Source: Akkermansia sp.
Lineage (GTDB): Bacteria; Verrucomicrobiota; Verrucomicrobiia; Verrucomicrobiales; Akkermansiaceae
Length of the DNA stretch: 46,894 bases
Direction of reading: 5' to 3'
Assembly (NCBI GenBank): GCA_017398765.1
Contig: JAFQEY010000078.1
Coordinates: 1 to 46,894, forward strand
Numbering within the stretch: position 1 is the stretch's first letter; every line of letters begins with the position of its first letter. The position numbers and the translations under genes are program-made. The notes under the pieces were generated by a model. The model did no database searches, had not been told where the DNA came from, and saw only the letters and a program-made list of their open reading frames with translations. This document shows positions 33,272 to 40,454 of this stretch, in pieces.

Positions 33272-33424
33272 ATGCGTATATCAACATATACATGCGAACG
33301 GAAAAAAAATCAAACTCTACATCATAAAAACATGCTTACTCCGATAGTTACTACCGGTTCGGCTCAGGTTGAGGGGGGCTGCTGTGACTGCTTCTATATG
33401 CGCTGCGCCTGCGATTACCAATAA
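33272..33424 (+). CDS. Candidate RiPP precursor peptide 1
   Basis: This reading frame is 50 codons from the ATG at 33272; a shorter start at 33332 gives 30. It ends ...QVEGG then CCDCFYMRCACDYQ, with five Cys in the last 14 residues. The second frame beside it ends ...QEAG then YCVCFTANYSCNYQ. The two align without gaps over the last 30 residues, with 11 identities including Glu, Gly, C-x-C-F, C and Y-Q at the end. Both tails stop at the same Gln. A Gly-Gly or Ala-Gly before the Cys-rich tail resembles a leader cleavage site. The downstream radical SAM/SPASM genes make a modified peptide likely. No known family was recognised. A third frame at 33249-33347 (MIKKTRT...) has the best ribosome binding site (AAGAGAG) and may be a translated leader. 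Confidence 0.65.
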   Translation: MRISTYTCERKKNQTLHHKNMLTPIVTTGSAQVEGGCCDCFYMRCACDYQ

Positions 33425-33536
33425 GGCAAATATCAATCCCCGTACGATAGCGAGCATTTTAACAGTTACACAAGCGAATCAGGAGGCAGGTTATTGCGTC
33501 TGTTTCACAGCGAACTACAGCTGCAACTACCAATGA
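33384..33536 (+). CDS. Candidate RiPP precursor peptide 2, overlapping peptide 1
   Basis: A 50-codon frame starts with GTG at 33384 behind GAGGGGGG, an excellent Shine-Dalgarno at five bases' distance. It overlaps peptide 1 by 41 bases in another frame. No ATG, GTG or TTG occurs in this frame between 33387 and the Cys-rich end, so the start must lie inside peptide 1; TTG at 33369 is the only other standard choice. The C-terminal 14 residues YCVCFTANYSCNYQ share C-x-C-F-x5-x-C-[DN]-Y-Q with peptide 1. Two of the five Cys of peptide 1 (core positions 1 and 9) are Tyr here. The leader half is Ala/Ile/Thr-rich and unlike that of peptide 1 except close to the core. The likely role is as substrate of the radical SAM proteins downstream (inference). 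Confidence 0.6.
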   Translation: MTASICAAPAITNKANINPRTIASILTVTQANQEAGYCVCFTANYSCNYQ

Positions 33537-33551
33537 TTCCGCTGAAAGCTC

Positions 33552-33582
33552 CGGCGAGGCTGATAAGGCCTCGCTGTTTTTT
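33552..33582 (+). terminator. Terminator between precursor peptides and radical SAM genes
   Basis: The stem GCGAGGC (33554-33560) / GCCTCGC (33568-33574), with loop TGATAAG, is followed by TGTTTTTT. Position after the peptide stop and about 70 bases before the first enzyme gene suits partial termination, giving more peptide than enzyme mRNA. Confidence 0.8.
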
Positions 33583-33653
33583 CCGGGGCGGAGCCGGAAG
33601 CAGCTTTCCCGCCTCCCCATGATTGCCGCTCACCATCATCTATCCGCCATTTT

Positions 33654-35036
33654 ATGAACACGCTTACGGAAAAAGGAATATTTTTCATACCGGCCGGTGA
33701 AGAGTTCGGTCTGGCAGAAAACGAGGCACTGTACATGGTGTATGCACCGTTGCCCGGACGTTCGTTTTTGATAAAGGGGAGTGAGAAAGCCGACATAGAG
33801 GCAAAACTGCGGCAGCTGTCAGACGCAACGGGTGCAGCATCAGACCCTTTGCAAGCTATGTTTGCTGAGGAGAAACGGCAACAATGGCTCCGCTTCAACA
33901 TCACACCGGAGGATTGCCTGAACCTGACTATCCTGCCCAATCACCGTTGCAATTTTAACTGCACTTACTGCTACTCCGCAGGAGGGCGTTCTGCAGCAGA
34001 GCTGAAAGCGGCTCAGGTGGTATCTCTGGCAGCATGGGCTCTTAAACAGTGCGCACAAAAAAAGAAACCCTGCCGCATCGTGTATCTGGGCGGGGGAGAA
34101 CCTCTTTTATCCTGGGAAATAGTGCGCGAAAGCATTTTGCAGATAGAGGCATGCAACAGCGAATACCATGTCCCGCTGGAATTATCCGTCAGCACCAACG
34201 GTTCTCTGCTCACGGCGGATAAGATAGAGTTTCTGCGAGACCACAGCGTGCATGTTCAAGTGTCTTTTGAGGTACTGGAAGATGTGCAGAATGCCCAGCG
34301 CGGGCATTTCAGACTCGTGCACGCCAACATTCAATCAGCCATTGCCGCCGGCCTGATTCCCGGTATACACTCCGTCATAACTGAGATGAATGTGGAACGC
34401 ATGGAAGAGGTGGTGCGTACTGCACACGAGCAGTACCCCAGTCTGAAAAAACTGGGAATGGAACCGGTGGTGGATGCTCAGCTGCTGGCAGATGCCAGGA
34501 CTGCGGAACACTTCTACCAGCGCTTTTATGCCGGCTATATCAAAGCTGAGAAACTTTGCCGGGAGTACGGAATTGAACTACTGACAGCTTGCAGCAAGGC
34601 ACTGCAAACGGTAAGAACTCATTATTGCGCAGGACAAATCACACTCACACCCCTGGGCACTTTTTCCTCGTGCGAGGCTATCAGCAATCCTGCGGAAAGC
34701 GGCTACCGGGAAGCTGTGTTCGGCAGGTTGAATGACAACGGTGAGCCGGAATTTGACATGCAAAGCTTCCGCCGCTACCACCCGGAAAAACCGGGTTTTG
34801 AGCGCAATGAGTGCAACAGCTGTTGGGCACGCTGGAACTGCGGCGGCGGCTGTAACCACAAGCGCCGCACCCTGTCAGATGAAGTGTTCGCAGAGTACTG
34901 CCGCTTGAACCGCCGCCTCATGGAACACTTTCTGGCAGATAAGCTGCGCCGCGAATATGCTCTGGCTACCCAGGGCGCAGACCTGAATGCGGTGGTAAGC
35001 AACCTCTTCTCTCAACATAAAACATGCCATGAGTAA
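33654..35036 (+). CDS. Radical SAM/SPASM peptide maturase A
   Basis: The 460-residue enzyme has a 95-residue N-terminal region with IPAGEEFGLAE and MVYAPLPGRSFL. The radical SAM cluster follows at C99, C103 and C106 (HRCNFNCTYCYSAGGRS), then GGGEPLLS, STNGSLLT and VSFEVLEDVQNAQRG. The C-terminal SPASM domain has HYCAGQITLTPLGTFSSCEAI and CNSCWARWNCGGGCNHKRR, ending with another Cys in EYC. These are the auxiliary Fe-S ligands used by enzymes that crosslink or otherwise modify peptides. It shares length and N-terminal region with the two other SPASM proteins here. Its substrate is presumably peptide 1 and/or 2. It overlaps the next gene by 8 bases. Confidence 0.88.
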   Translation: MNTLTEKGIFFIPAGEEFGLAENEALYMVYAPLPGRSFLIKGSEKADIEAKLRQLSDATGAASDPLQAMFAEEKRQQWLRFNITPEDCLNLTILPNHRCNFNCTYCYSAGGRSAAELKAAQVVSLAAWALKQCAQKKKPCRIVYLGGGEPLLSWEIVRESILQIEACNSEYHVPLELSVSTNGSLLTADKIEFLRDHSVHVQVSFEVLEDVQNAQRGHFRLVHANIQSAIAAGLIPGIHSVITEMNVERMEEVVRTAHEQYPSLKKLGMEPVVDAQLLADARTAEHFYQRFYAGYIKAEKLCREYGIELLTACSKALQTVRTHYCAGQITLTPLGTFSSCEAISNPAESGYREAVFGRLNDNGEPEFDMQSFRRYHPEKPGFERNECNSCWARWNCGGGCNHKRRTLSDEVFAEYCRLNRRLMEHFLADKLRREYALATQGADLNAVVSNLFSQHKTCHE

Positions 35037-36384
35037 CACAGCCCCCACCCTGCCGGAGGTATACACCATACCGATCGGTGAGCATTTCGGTTGCCACAGT
35101 AATGATGTTCACCTGGCCTACGCTCCGCTGCATGCTGCCTATGGGCTCATGAATGCCGCTGAGGCTCGGCAGTTGCAGGCTGCCCTCAGCAACGGAGGCA
35201 GCACCCGTGAGCAGGAGTTTCTGGCAGCCATACAAGGGCTCTCTCCATCAGCCCTGCTCCCCACGCCGCAAACGCCGGATGATATATGGGAACTTGATTT
35301 GCTCCTGAACAATATCTGCAATTTTCACTGTTCCTACTGCTACTCTGCCGCCGGCAGATCCAACAGGCGTATGCCCGAAACCGCCTGGCACCGCGCCATT
35401 GATTTTGTTTTTGCAGAAAAAAGAAAAGACAAGCTGCCCGTGCGCATTCATTTTTCCGGTGGGGGAGAACCGCTTATCAGCTTCTCAGAGATACGCAAGG
35501 TGGTTGCCTACATAGAGAAAAAACACGCGCGCTGCGGCCGCAGGTACTCATTGGGTATTGTTTCCAACGGCAGTCTCCTGACAGATGAAATCATAACATT
35601 CATCCGCGACAGAAAGATTGATTTAGTCATCTCATTTGAGGTGCTCCCGGAGCTGCAGAACCGGGAGAGAGGTGCCTATGATAAGGTGAAAGCCAATTTG
35701 GAGCGATTACACGAGTTGAAATGCCCGTTCGGCATACGCTCACCGCTGACGGAGGATGCGCTGCCGCTGCTGCCGGTCATGCTGAACACCCTGAAATCGG
35801 AGTATCCCTATATCACACAGCTGACGGTGGAACCGGTGCACTCACCGGAATGGTACGGTACCCCGGAGAAGCTGCAGCGTTATTTTGACCTGTTTTATGA
35901 GACATACACCCAAGCATACGAACAGGCAGAGAAACTGGGTATCAGCCTGGGCAGCAACAGCTTCTCCCTGCTCAAATACCGCCGCAAGGCCAAATGCATG
36001 TGCAAAATGGTGGTCACGGCAGAGGGCACTATCTCCTACTGTGCCCGTGTAGCTTCCTCCACCGAACCGCTGTACAACAATTTTGTCTACGGCTCATGCA
36101 ACTGCCCGGATTCCGACACTGCGGTGTTCGACACGGCCAGGTTTGCTGAGATAAACCGCCACAATATCATGGAACAACCGGCATGCCGACACTGCTATGC
36201 CCGCTGGAACTGTGGCGGAGACTGCAGCCTGTTCCACCAGACATACCCCGAGGCCTGCTACGAGGTATCCTGTGACTTTACACGGAGATGCCTGGTATGG
36301 GAAATGCTGCGCAACATACGCCGGAATTTCGAAAATGAGCATCCCGGCCAGGATTTTGAGCAATATGTACGCGACTCCGTCTGA
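35029..36384 (+). CDS. Radical SAM/SPASM peptide maturase B
   Basis: The 451-residue paralogue of maturase A starts inside the end of the A gene (8-base overlap). N-terminal VYTIPIGEHFG and LAYAPLHAAYGLM match A and C. The radical SAM Cys are C97, C101 and C104 (NICNFHCSYCYSAAGRS), followed by SGGGEPLIS and SNGSLLT. The SPASM part is more divergent: MCKMVVTAEGTISYCARV, then a Cys-containing insertion (YGSCNCPDSDT), then CRHCYARWNCGGDC and SCDFTRRC. The divergence, compared with A and C, suggests a different peptide or a different bond. It is co-transcribed with A and overlaps the formyltransferase-like gene by 20 bases. Confidence 0.87.
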   Translation: MSNTAPTLPEVYTIPIGEHFGCHSNDVHLAYAPLHAAYGLMNAAEARQLQAALSNGGSTREQEFLAAIQGLSPSALLPTPQTPDDIWELDLLLNNICNFHCSYCYSAAGRSNRRMPETAWHRAIDFVFAEKRKDKLPVRIHFSGGGEPLISFSEIRKVVAYIEKKHARCGRRYSLGIVSNGSLLTDEIITFIRDRKIDLVISFEVLPELQNRERGAYDKVKANLERLHELKCPFGIRSPLTEDALPLLPVMLNTLKSEYPYITQLTVEPVHSPEWYGTPEKLQRYFDLFYETYTQAYEQAEKLGISLGSNSFSLLKYRRKAKCMCKMVVTAEGTISYCARVASSTEPLYNNFVYGSCNCPDSDTAVFDTARFAEINRHNIMEQPACRHCYARWNCGGDCSLFHQTYPEACYEVSCDFTRRCLVWEMLRNIRRNFENEHPGQDFEQYVRDSV

Positions 36385-36916
36385 CAGAACGTGTGTATTG
36401 TTCACCAACCGTTACAGCGAGTTGATACCGGCACTGATGAGGGTCAGGCGTCTGCTGTGCATTGTCCACCCCACAGAACCGCAGGAGCAGATAGGCGAGC
36501 TCAGGGCGCGCTGTCCTGCCGGAGTAGCCCTGCTCAGCTACACCCCCGGCAGGGCAGATGCCACGGCACAAGAGCTGCGCCGTTTATCCCCGAGCCTGAT
36601 TATCACCTACTCCTTCCAACACATCCTGCCGGCGGATTATTTATCCGTTTGTCCCGGCATCAATCTCCACCCCAGCCTGCTGCCGGCCTACCCGGGGCTC
36701 AACCCCTGGCAAGAACAGATAAGAGACGGGGTCAAGGAAAGTGGCTACACCATACACCGCCTGACTCCGCAGGCAGATGCCGGGCAGATTTTGTGCCGAG
36801 TTTCCTACACATGGCTGGACCCGCTGCCGGAGCCGGCTGAGCTCAGGGACAGCTCTCTTCGTCTCTACGCCATACCGCTGCTGCTGAACTTACTGGCCAA
36901 TAACAAAGATTTATGA
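36365..36916 (+). CDS. Small formyltransferase-fold protein in the peptide locus
   Basis: The 183-residue protein has the GART/methionyl-tRNA-formyltransferase core. It contains LIITYSFQHILP, the catalytic INLHPSLLPAYPGLNPWQEQI (Asn and His of the N-x-H-P-S-x-L-P motif) and QADAGQIL with its Asp. The fold transfers a formyl group from 10-formyl-tetrahydrofolate. The protein has no long C-terminal domain like Fmt. The substrate is unknown, but the position between the SPASM enzymes and a B12-type radical SAM gene, with overlaps on both sides, points to a peptide or an intermediate of peptide modification. I chose the ATG at 36365. A longer frame (36197) would reach far into the maturase B gene. 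Confidence 0.82.
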   Translation: MYATPSDRTCVLFTNRYSELIPALMRVRRLLCIVHPTEPQEQIGELRARCPAGVALLSYTPGRADATAQELRRLSPSLIITYSFQHILPADYLSVCPGINLHPSLLPAYPGLNPWQEQIRDGVKESGYTIHRLTPQADAGQILCRVSYTWLDPLPEPAELRDSSLRLYAIPLLLNLLANNKDL

Positions 36917-38307
36917 TTTCTCCCAACGCAAACAATCGAATCTTATTTGTTATCCCCGCCTACCGCATGTACAACCGCGGCATTTATATCATGCCGCTGG
37001 GTATACTGTATGTATCTGCTGCGGCACGCGCCGCCGGCGCAGAGGTAGACTGTATCAACCTTAACCACGAGAAGGAAGATGCGCTCAGCGCGCTTTCTGA
37101 GCGCATTCGGCAGAGCGGGTGCACACTGGTGGCCGTGGGCGGACTTTCCGGTGAGTTTCAGGATTTGTATGACGTGCTGCGCCATGTCAAACAGAACCAC
37201 CCGCATATCACCACCATTGCAGGCGGCGGTATCATTACCGCCGCACCGAAAGTTGCCATGCAGGCTCTTGAGTACGCCGATATAGGCATTATCGGTGAGG
37301 GAGATGAAACCATTGTTGATTTACTGCAAACAATCAAGCGTGGAGGCAGCATCAGCACTGTTGCGGGAATTATCTATGAACACAAGGGTGAGTGGATAAT
37401 GAGCAAACCGCGCCCCGATGTTCAGGACCTGGATTCTCTGCCACTGCCGGATTATGAGAGTTTCGGCTTTTCTCATTATCTGGCCACCAACAACATGGGC
37501 TACGGTAAACGGAAAGAACTTCTTTCTCCGGTAAATATAGTGGGTAGCCGCTCCTGCCCCTATCGGTGTACATTCTGTTTTCACCCCTCCGGGCGCACCT
37601 ACCGGGAGCGCAGCCTGGACTCTGTTTTTGCGGAAATAGACTACCTGCTCGCAACATACCCCGGTATTAACCACATTGCCATGAGAGAGGAGCTCTTTGC
37701 CTCCCGCCCGGAACGTATCCGCGAGTTCTGCCGCAGAATCTCCGCTTACAAGCTGTACTGGACTATCCAATTACGGGTGGACAACGTATCCGCACCGGTG
37801 TTGGAGGATCTGAATCAGGCCGGGTGTTTTGCGGTGTTTCTGGGTACGGAAAGCATGGATAACACCGTGCTGCGCAGCATGAATAAACGCGTTACTGCGG
37901 AGCAATCATGCCAGGTGCTGGAAATGGCAAAACAGGCAGGTGTCCCCATCCGCACCGGGCTTATTTTTGGTGATAAGGCAGAAACCCGGGAGAGCTACCG
38001 GCGCACACTGGACTGGTACCACCGGCAGGATTCGTACAATACAGAGCAAAGGCGGCCTTTTATCACCGTGGATATGCTGGTTCCCTTTCCCGGCTCTGCA
38101 ATCTACCGCTATGCCTGCAGCAAGGGAATCATACGTGATGAGGTGGAATACCTGCGCATGGGGTGCCCGCTGGTCAATCTGACTACCATGTCTGAGGAGG
38201 AATTTCTGGAGATGATGCGCAGTATTCAAGCCATCAACGGCAGGACATATCGGTATTTGAGCGGAAACACGCTGCGTGAAATCCCCCCGCCACCCCTCTG
38301 GGGCTGA
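36913..38307 (+). CDS. B12-binding-type radical SAM protein
   Basis: The 464-residue protein starts with a Rossmann-like domain (about residues 8-140) of the B12-binding type, with IPAYRMYNRGIYIMPLGILYVSAAARAAGAEVDCINL, GLSGEFQDL, AGGGIITAAP and GEGDETIVDLL. The radical SAM domain follows, with Cys at 215, 219 and 222 (GSRSCPYRCTFCFHPSGRTYRERS). The DxHxxG cobalamin-binding triplet is not seen, and the nearest is NLNHEKED, so base-off/His-on B12 binding is doubtful. Related enzymes methylate or rearrange unactivated carbons. Its ATG overlaps the formyltransferase stop (36913-36916), making the whole train a single operon. Confidence 0.83.
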   Translation: MISPNANNRILFVIPAYRMYNRGIYIMPLGILYVSAAARAAGAEVDCINLNHEKEDALSALSERIRQSGCTLVAVGGLSGEFQDLYDVLRHVKQNHPHITTIAGGGIITAAPKVAMQALEYADIGIIGEGDETIVDLLQTIKRGGSISTVAGIIYEHKGEWIMSKPRPDVQDLDSLPLPDYESFGFSHYLATNNMGYGKRKELLSPVNIVGSRSCPYRCTFCFHPSGRTYRERSLDSVFAEIDYLLATYPGINHIAMREELFASRPERIREFCRRISAYKLYWTIQLRVDNVSAPVLEDLNQAGCFAVFLGTESMDNTVLRSMNKRVTAEQSCQVLEMAKQAGVPIRTGLIFGDKAETRESYRRTLDWYHRQDSYNTEQRRPFITVDMLVPFPGSAIYRYACSKGIIRDEVEYLRMGCPLVNLTTMSEEEFLEMMRSIQAINGRTYRYLSGNTLREIPPPPLWG

Positions 38308-38320
38308 GCCGCATTCAACC

Positions 38321-39670
38321 TCACTGCGGCTCGGGGGTAAAAGGGTCGGGCATGCCCAGCTTTCTATAGGCAGCGCGAACCCGGCTCACCAGAGTATAGA
38401 GCAACAGCTTACGCGTGAACTGACAATACTGAGCAAAAACCTCTTCCCCAAGCTGCTCCCGCCTGTAGCGGCAGCCGCCGCCGCAATTCCACCGCGCCCA
38501 GCAGGTTTGGCACGCCGGCGGCAAAGAGGTACCGGGGGGCGGATAAAATGCTGCAAAAGCTTCGGGTGACACCTCCACGCGTCCCGCTCTGATTTTTCCG
38601 TACAGGTAGTGTTCAAAGTGTCCGTCTGCCTCATCGCTCTCAAACTCACAGGCAGATATAAACCCCTGTGGGGTAAGCACCGCCTGGGGGCCGCAGAAAT
38701 GCGTGCGGAGCATATCTGCACTGCCATAGTCTGTACAGGTAAGCTGCAAGCCGTGAGCCGCAGCTGTTTCCACTGCCCGGGTAAAACCCTCATAAAACCG
38801 GTGGTAAAAGGATTCTGCCGCAGCGGGGGTACAAAGAAGCCCTGCATCCACCACAGGCTCCAGACGCAGGTGGCGCACCGCCGGGTAATGCAGCCGTGTC
38901 AGCTGCACCATTTCGCTCATTCGGTGCAGGTTCAGCTCCGTGATAACCGCCCTCAGGGCAAAGGGCAACCCAAGCTCCTGCATGCGAAGCAGATTGGCAT
39001 GAACGCGGGCATACTGACCGCGCTGAGTATCCTGTATCTCCGGTATCACCTCAAAAGACACATGCACATGGACCCTGTATTGCTTGAAAAAGGCTATGTG
39101 TTCATCTGTTATAAGTGAGCCGTTGGTGATGATGATATATCCCAACTGTACATGTTGAGCCTGAGCGCGGGCAGACATCTCCGCCATACAACGAGAGATG
39201 CACCCCCAGGAAAGCAAGGGTTCACCACCACCGATAAAAGCTACCGTCAGCGCAGTACCGGGTTCTCTACGCAACGCAATAAACCACTCAAAAGCGGACA
39301 TTATCTGCTCAAAAGTCAACTCTTGCTTATTACGCCCACGTGCGGAATAACAGTATGAACAGGAAAAATTGCACCGTTGATTCGCCAGAATGCACAAACG
39401 CCGGATTCGGGGTATTTCCACCGTCCGGGTCAACAGGGCCTGCTTCTTATCTGCCGCAAAGAGGGCACGCAGCGGTTCTTCCTGCGGGGCTGTACCGGCG
39501 GCCGCAGCTGCCAGTCTCTCTCTTACCGCCACCGCCTCCTGACTATCACACAGCAGGCTTTGTCCGGTCAGCGGCGAGTATATGAGCCACCATGACTCAT
39601 CCTGCGCCCCGAGCACACTTCCTGCCGGAACCATATATACATCATCCTGCTGAAATATACCGCTGGCCAT
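38321..39670 (-). CDS. Radical SAM/SPASM peptide maturase C
   Basis: The 449-residue third paralogue faces the other way and ends 13 bases from the B12-type gene. It has VYMVPAGSVLG and LIYSPLTGQSLL at the N-terminus. The radical SAM Cys are C100, C104 and C107 (NQRCNFSCSYCYSARGRN), followed by GGGEPLLS and TNGSLIT. The SPASM part has HFCGPQAVLTPQGFISACEF and CQTCWARWNCGGGCRYRRE, ending with QYC. It is closer in motifs to A than to B. I chose the ATG at 39670 because its N-terminus then aligns with A; an earlier ATG at 39718 is possible. No precursor with the C-x-C-F motif was found just upstream of it. Confidence 0.85.
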   Translation of the reverse strand: MASGIFQQDDVYMVPAGSVLGAQDESWWLIYSPLTGQSLLCDSQEAVAVRERLAAAAAGTAPQEEPLRALFAADKKQALLTRTVEIPRIRRLCILANQRCNFSCSYCYSARGRNKQELTFEQIMSAFEWFIALRREPGTALTVAFIGGGEPLLSWGCISRCMAEMSARAQAQHVQLGYIIITNGSLITDEHIAFFKQYRVHVHVSFEVIPEIQDTQRGQYARVHANLLRMQELGLPFALRAVITELNLHRMSEMVQLTRLHYPAVRHLRLEPVVDAGLLCTPAAAESFYHRFYEGFTRAVETAAAHGLQLTCTDYGSADMLRTHFCGPQAVLTPQGFISACEFESDEADGHFEHYLYGKIRAGRVEVSPEAFAAFYPPPGTSLPPACQTCWARWNCGGGCRYRREQLGEEVFAQYCQFTRKLLLYTLVSRVRAAYRKLGMPDPFTPEPQ

Positions 39671-39825
39671 CCCGCCTATTCTATCAAAAACAAATCTCTC
39701 AGCAAGCATAAACTGCACGTCGCAGCACGGCTCATTGTTTCCCTGGTGCTCGCGTTCGGAGCCGCTGAAATCACGCCGTTATTTAGAGAAAAAGAGCATT
39801 TTCTGCAAAAAATGAAGAATAAAGC

Positions 39826-39854
39826 TTGACATCCCGGCTCAGCAGGCGTATACT
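39826..39854 (+). promoter_or_regulatory. Promoter of tRNA-Gln
   Basis: Perfect TTGACA at 39826-39831, a 17-bp spacer and TATACT at 39849-39854, 20 bases before the tRNA. Confidence 0.9.
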
Positions 39855-39874
39855 CCCGCCGTTCCAAGTAACAC

Positions 39875-39946
39875 AGGGCTATGGTGTAATTGGCAACACA
39901 TCGGTTTCTGGCACCGCTATTCGGGGTTCGAGTCCCTGTAGCCCTA
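39875..39946 (+). tRNA. tRNA-Gln (anticodon CTG)
   Basis: A 72-nt cloverleaf has acceptor AGGGCTA/TAGCCCT, D arm GTGTAATTGGCAACAC, anticodon loop TTCTGGC (anticodon CTG) and T arm CGGGGTTCGAGTCCCTG. The first pair of the anticodon stem (27-43) is a T-C mismatch. The discriminator is A and CCA is not encoded. It reads CAG codons. Confidence 0.95.
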
Positions 39947-39954
39947 GTCTGAAA

Positions 39955-39988
39955 AACGTCAACCTTTTGCGGTTGGCGTTTTTTTTGT
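39955..39988 (+). terminator. Terminator of tRNA-Gln
   Basis: AACGTCAACC / GGTTGGCGTT form a 10-bp stem with one G-T pair and a TTTTGC loop, then eight T residues. Confidence 0.85.
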
Positions 39989-39998
39989 CTCAGGGAAC

Positions 39999-40454
39999 TC
40001 AGCGGGCGGAGCCCTCATGCAGGCTAAAGGCAGCCTGCCGCCAGGTAACGGAGGGCGGTGCTTTCGTATTCAGAAAAATTTCAAGGATATCAAAGCGAAT
40101 CGGCACGGGGAATCCGAGCATGTAGAGCCAGTTGCGGGCACCGCGGCGCAGCAGGTGTCGCTTGCGGCGGTTGACAGCGCGAGAGGGGGCACCGTGCTCC
40201 GGGTGAATGGTGCTTTTCACCTCTGCAAACACAAGCGTATCTCCCTGCCGGCAGACAAGATCAATTTCACCGGAGTGTCCGGCGCGAAAATTACGGCGCA
40301 GTATTTTCACACCGTGAGCCCGCAGCCAGGAGGCGGCCACCAGCTCAGCATAGGCTCCGCGATAACGGACAGACGGAGGGGTTTCAGAATCCCAAGGGCA
40401 GCTCCATCTGTGCAACAGGTGTAAACGAGCGGCGATGATGTTCCGTAACTCCAT
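39999..40454 (-). CDS. UPF0102 / YraN family endonuclease-like protein
   Basis: The 151-residue protein has a PD-(D/E)XK-type core: GAYAELVAASWLRAHGVKILRRNFRAGHSGEIDLVCRQGDTLVFAEVKST. It contains the acidic GEIDLV and the EVK catalytic-type motif, as in YraN proteins. The biological role of the family is not established. The start is uncertain. The ATG at 40454 makes the N-terminus overlap rnhB by 71 bases; later starts would also leave the nuclease core whole. It is the last gene of a minus-strand set with rnhB, a common gene order. Confidence 0.8.
   Translation of the reverse strand: MELRNIIAARLHLLHRWSCPWDSETPPSVRYRGAYAELVAASWLRAHGVKILRRNFRAGHSGEIDLVCRQGDTLVFAEVKSTIHPEHGAPSRAVNRRKRHLLRRGARNWLYMLGFPVPIRFDILEIFLNTKAPPSVTWRQAAFSLHEGSAR

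Noticed and set aside
39676..39867. Minus-strand ORF upstream of maturase C as a third precursor peptide (Cys-containing C-terminus with CSLCLL)
   Set aside because: It runs into the tRNA-Gln promoter, overlaps the maturase N-terminus and does not share the C-x-C-F...CDYQ tail.
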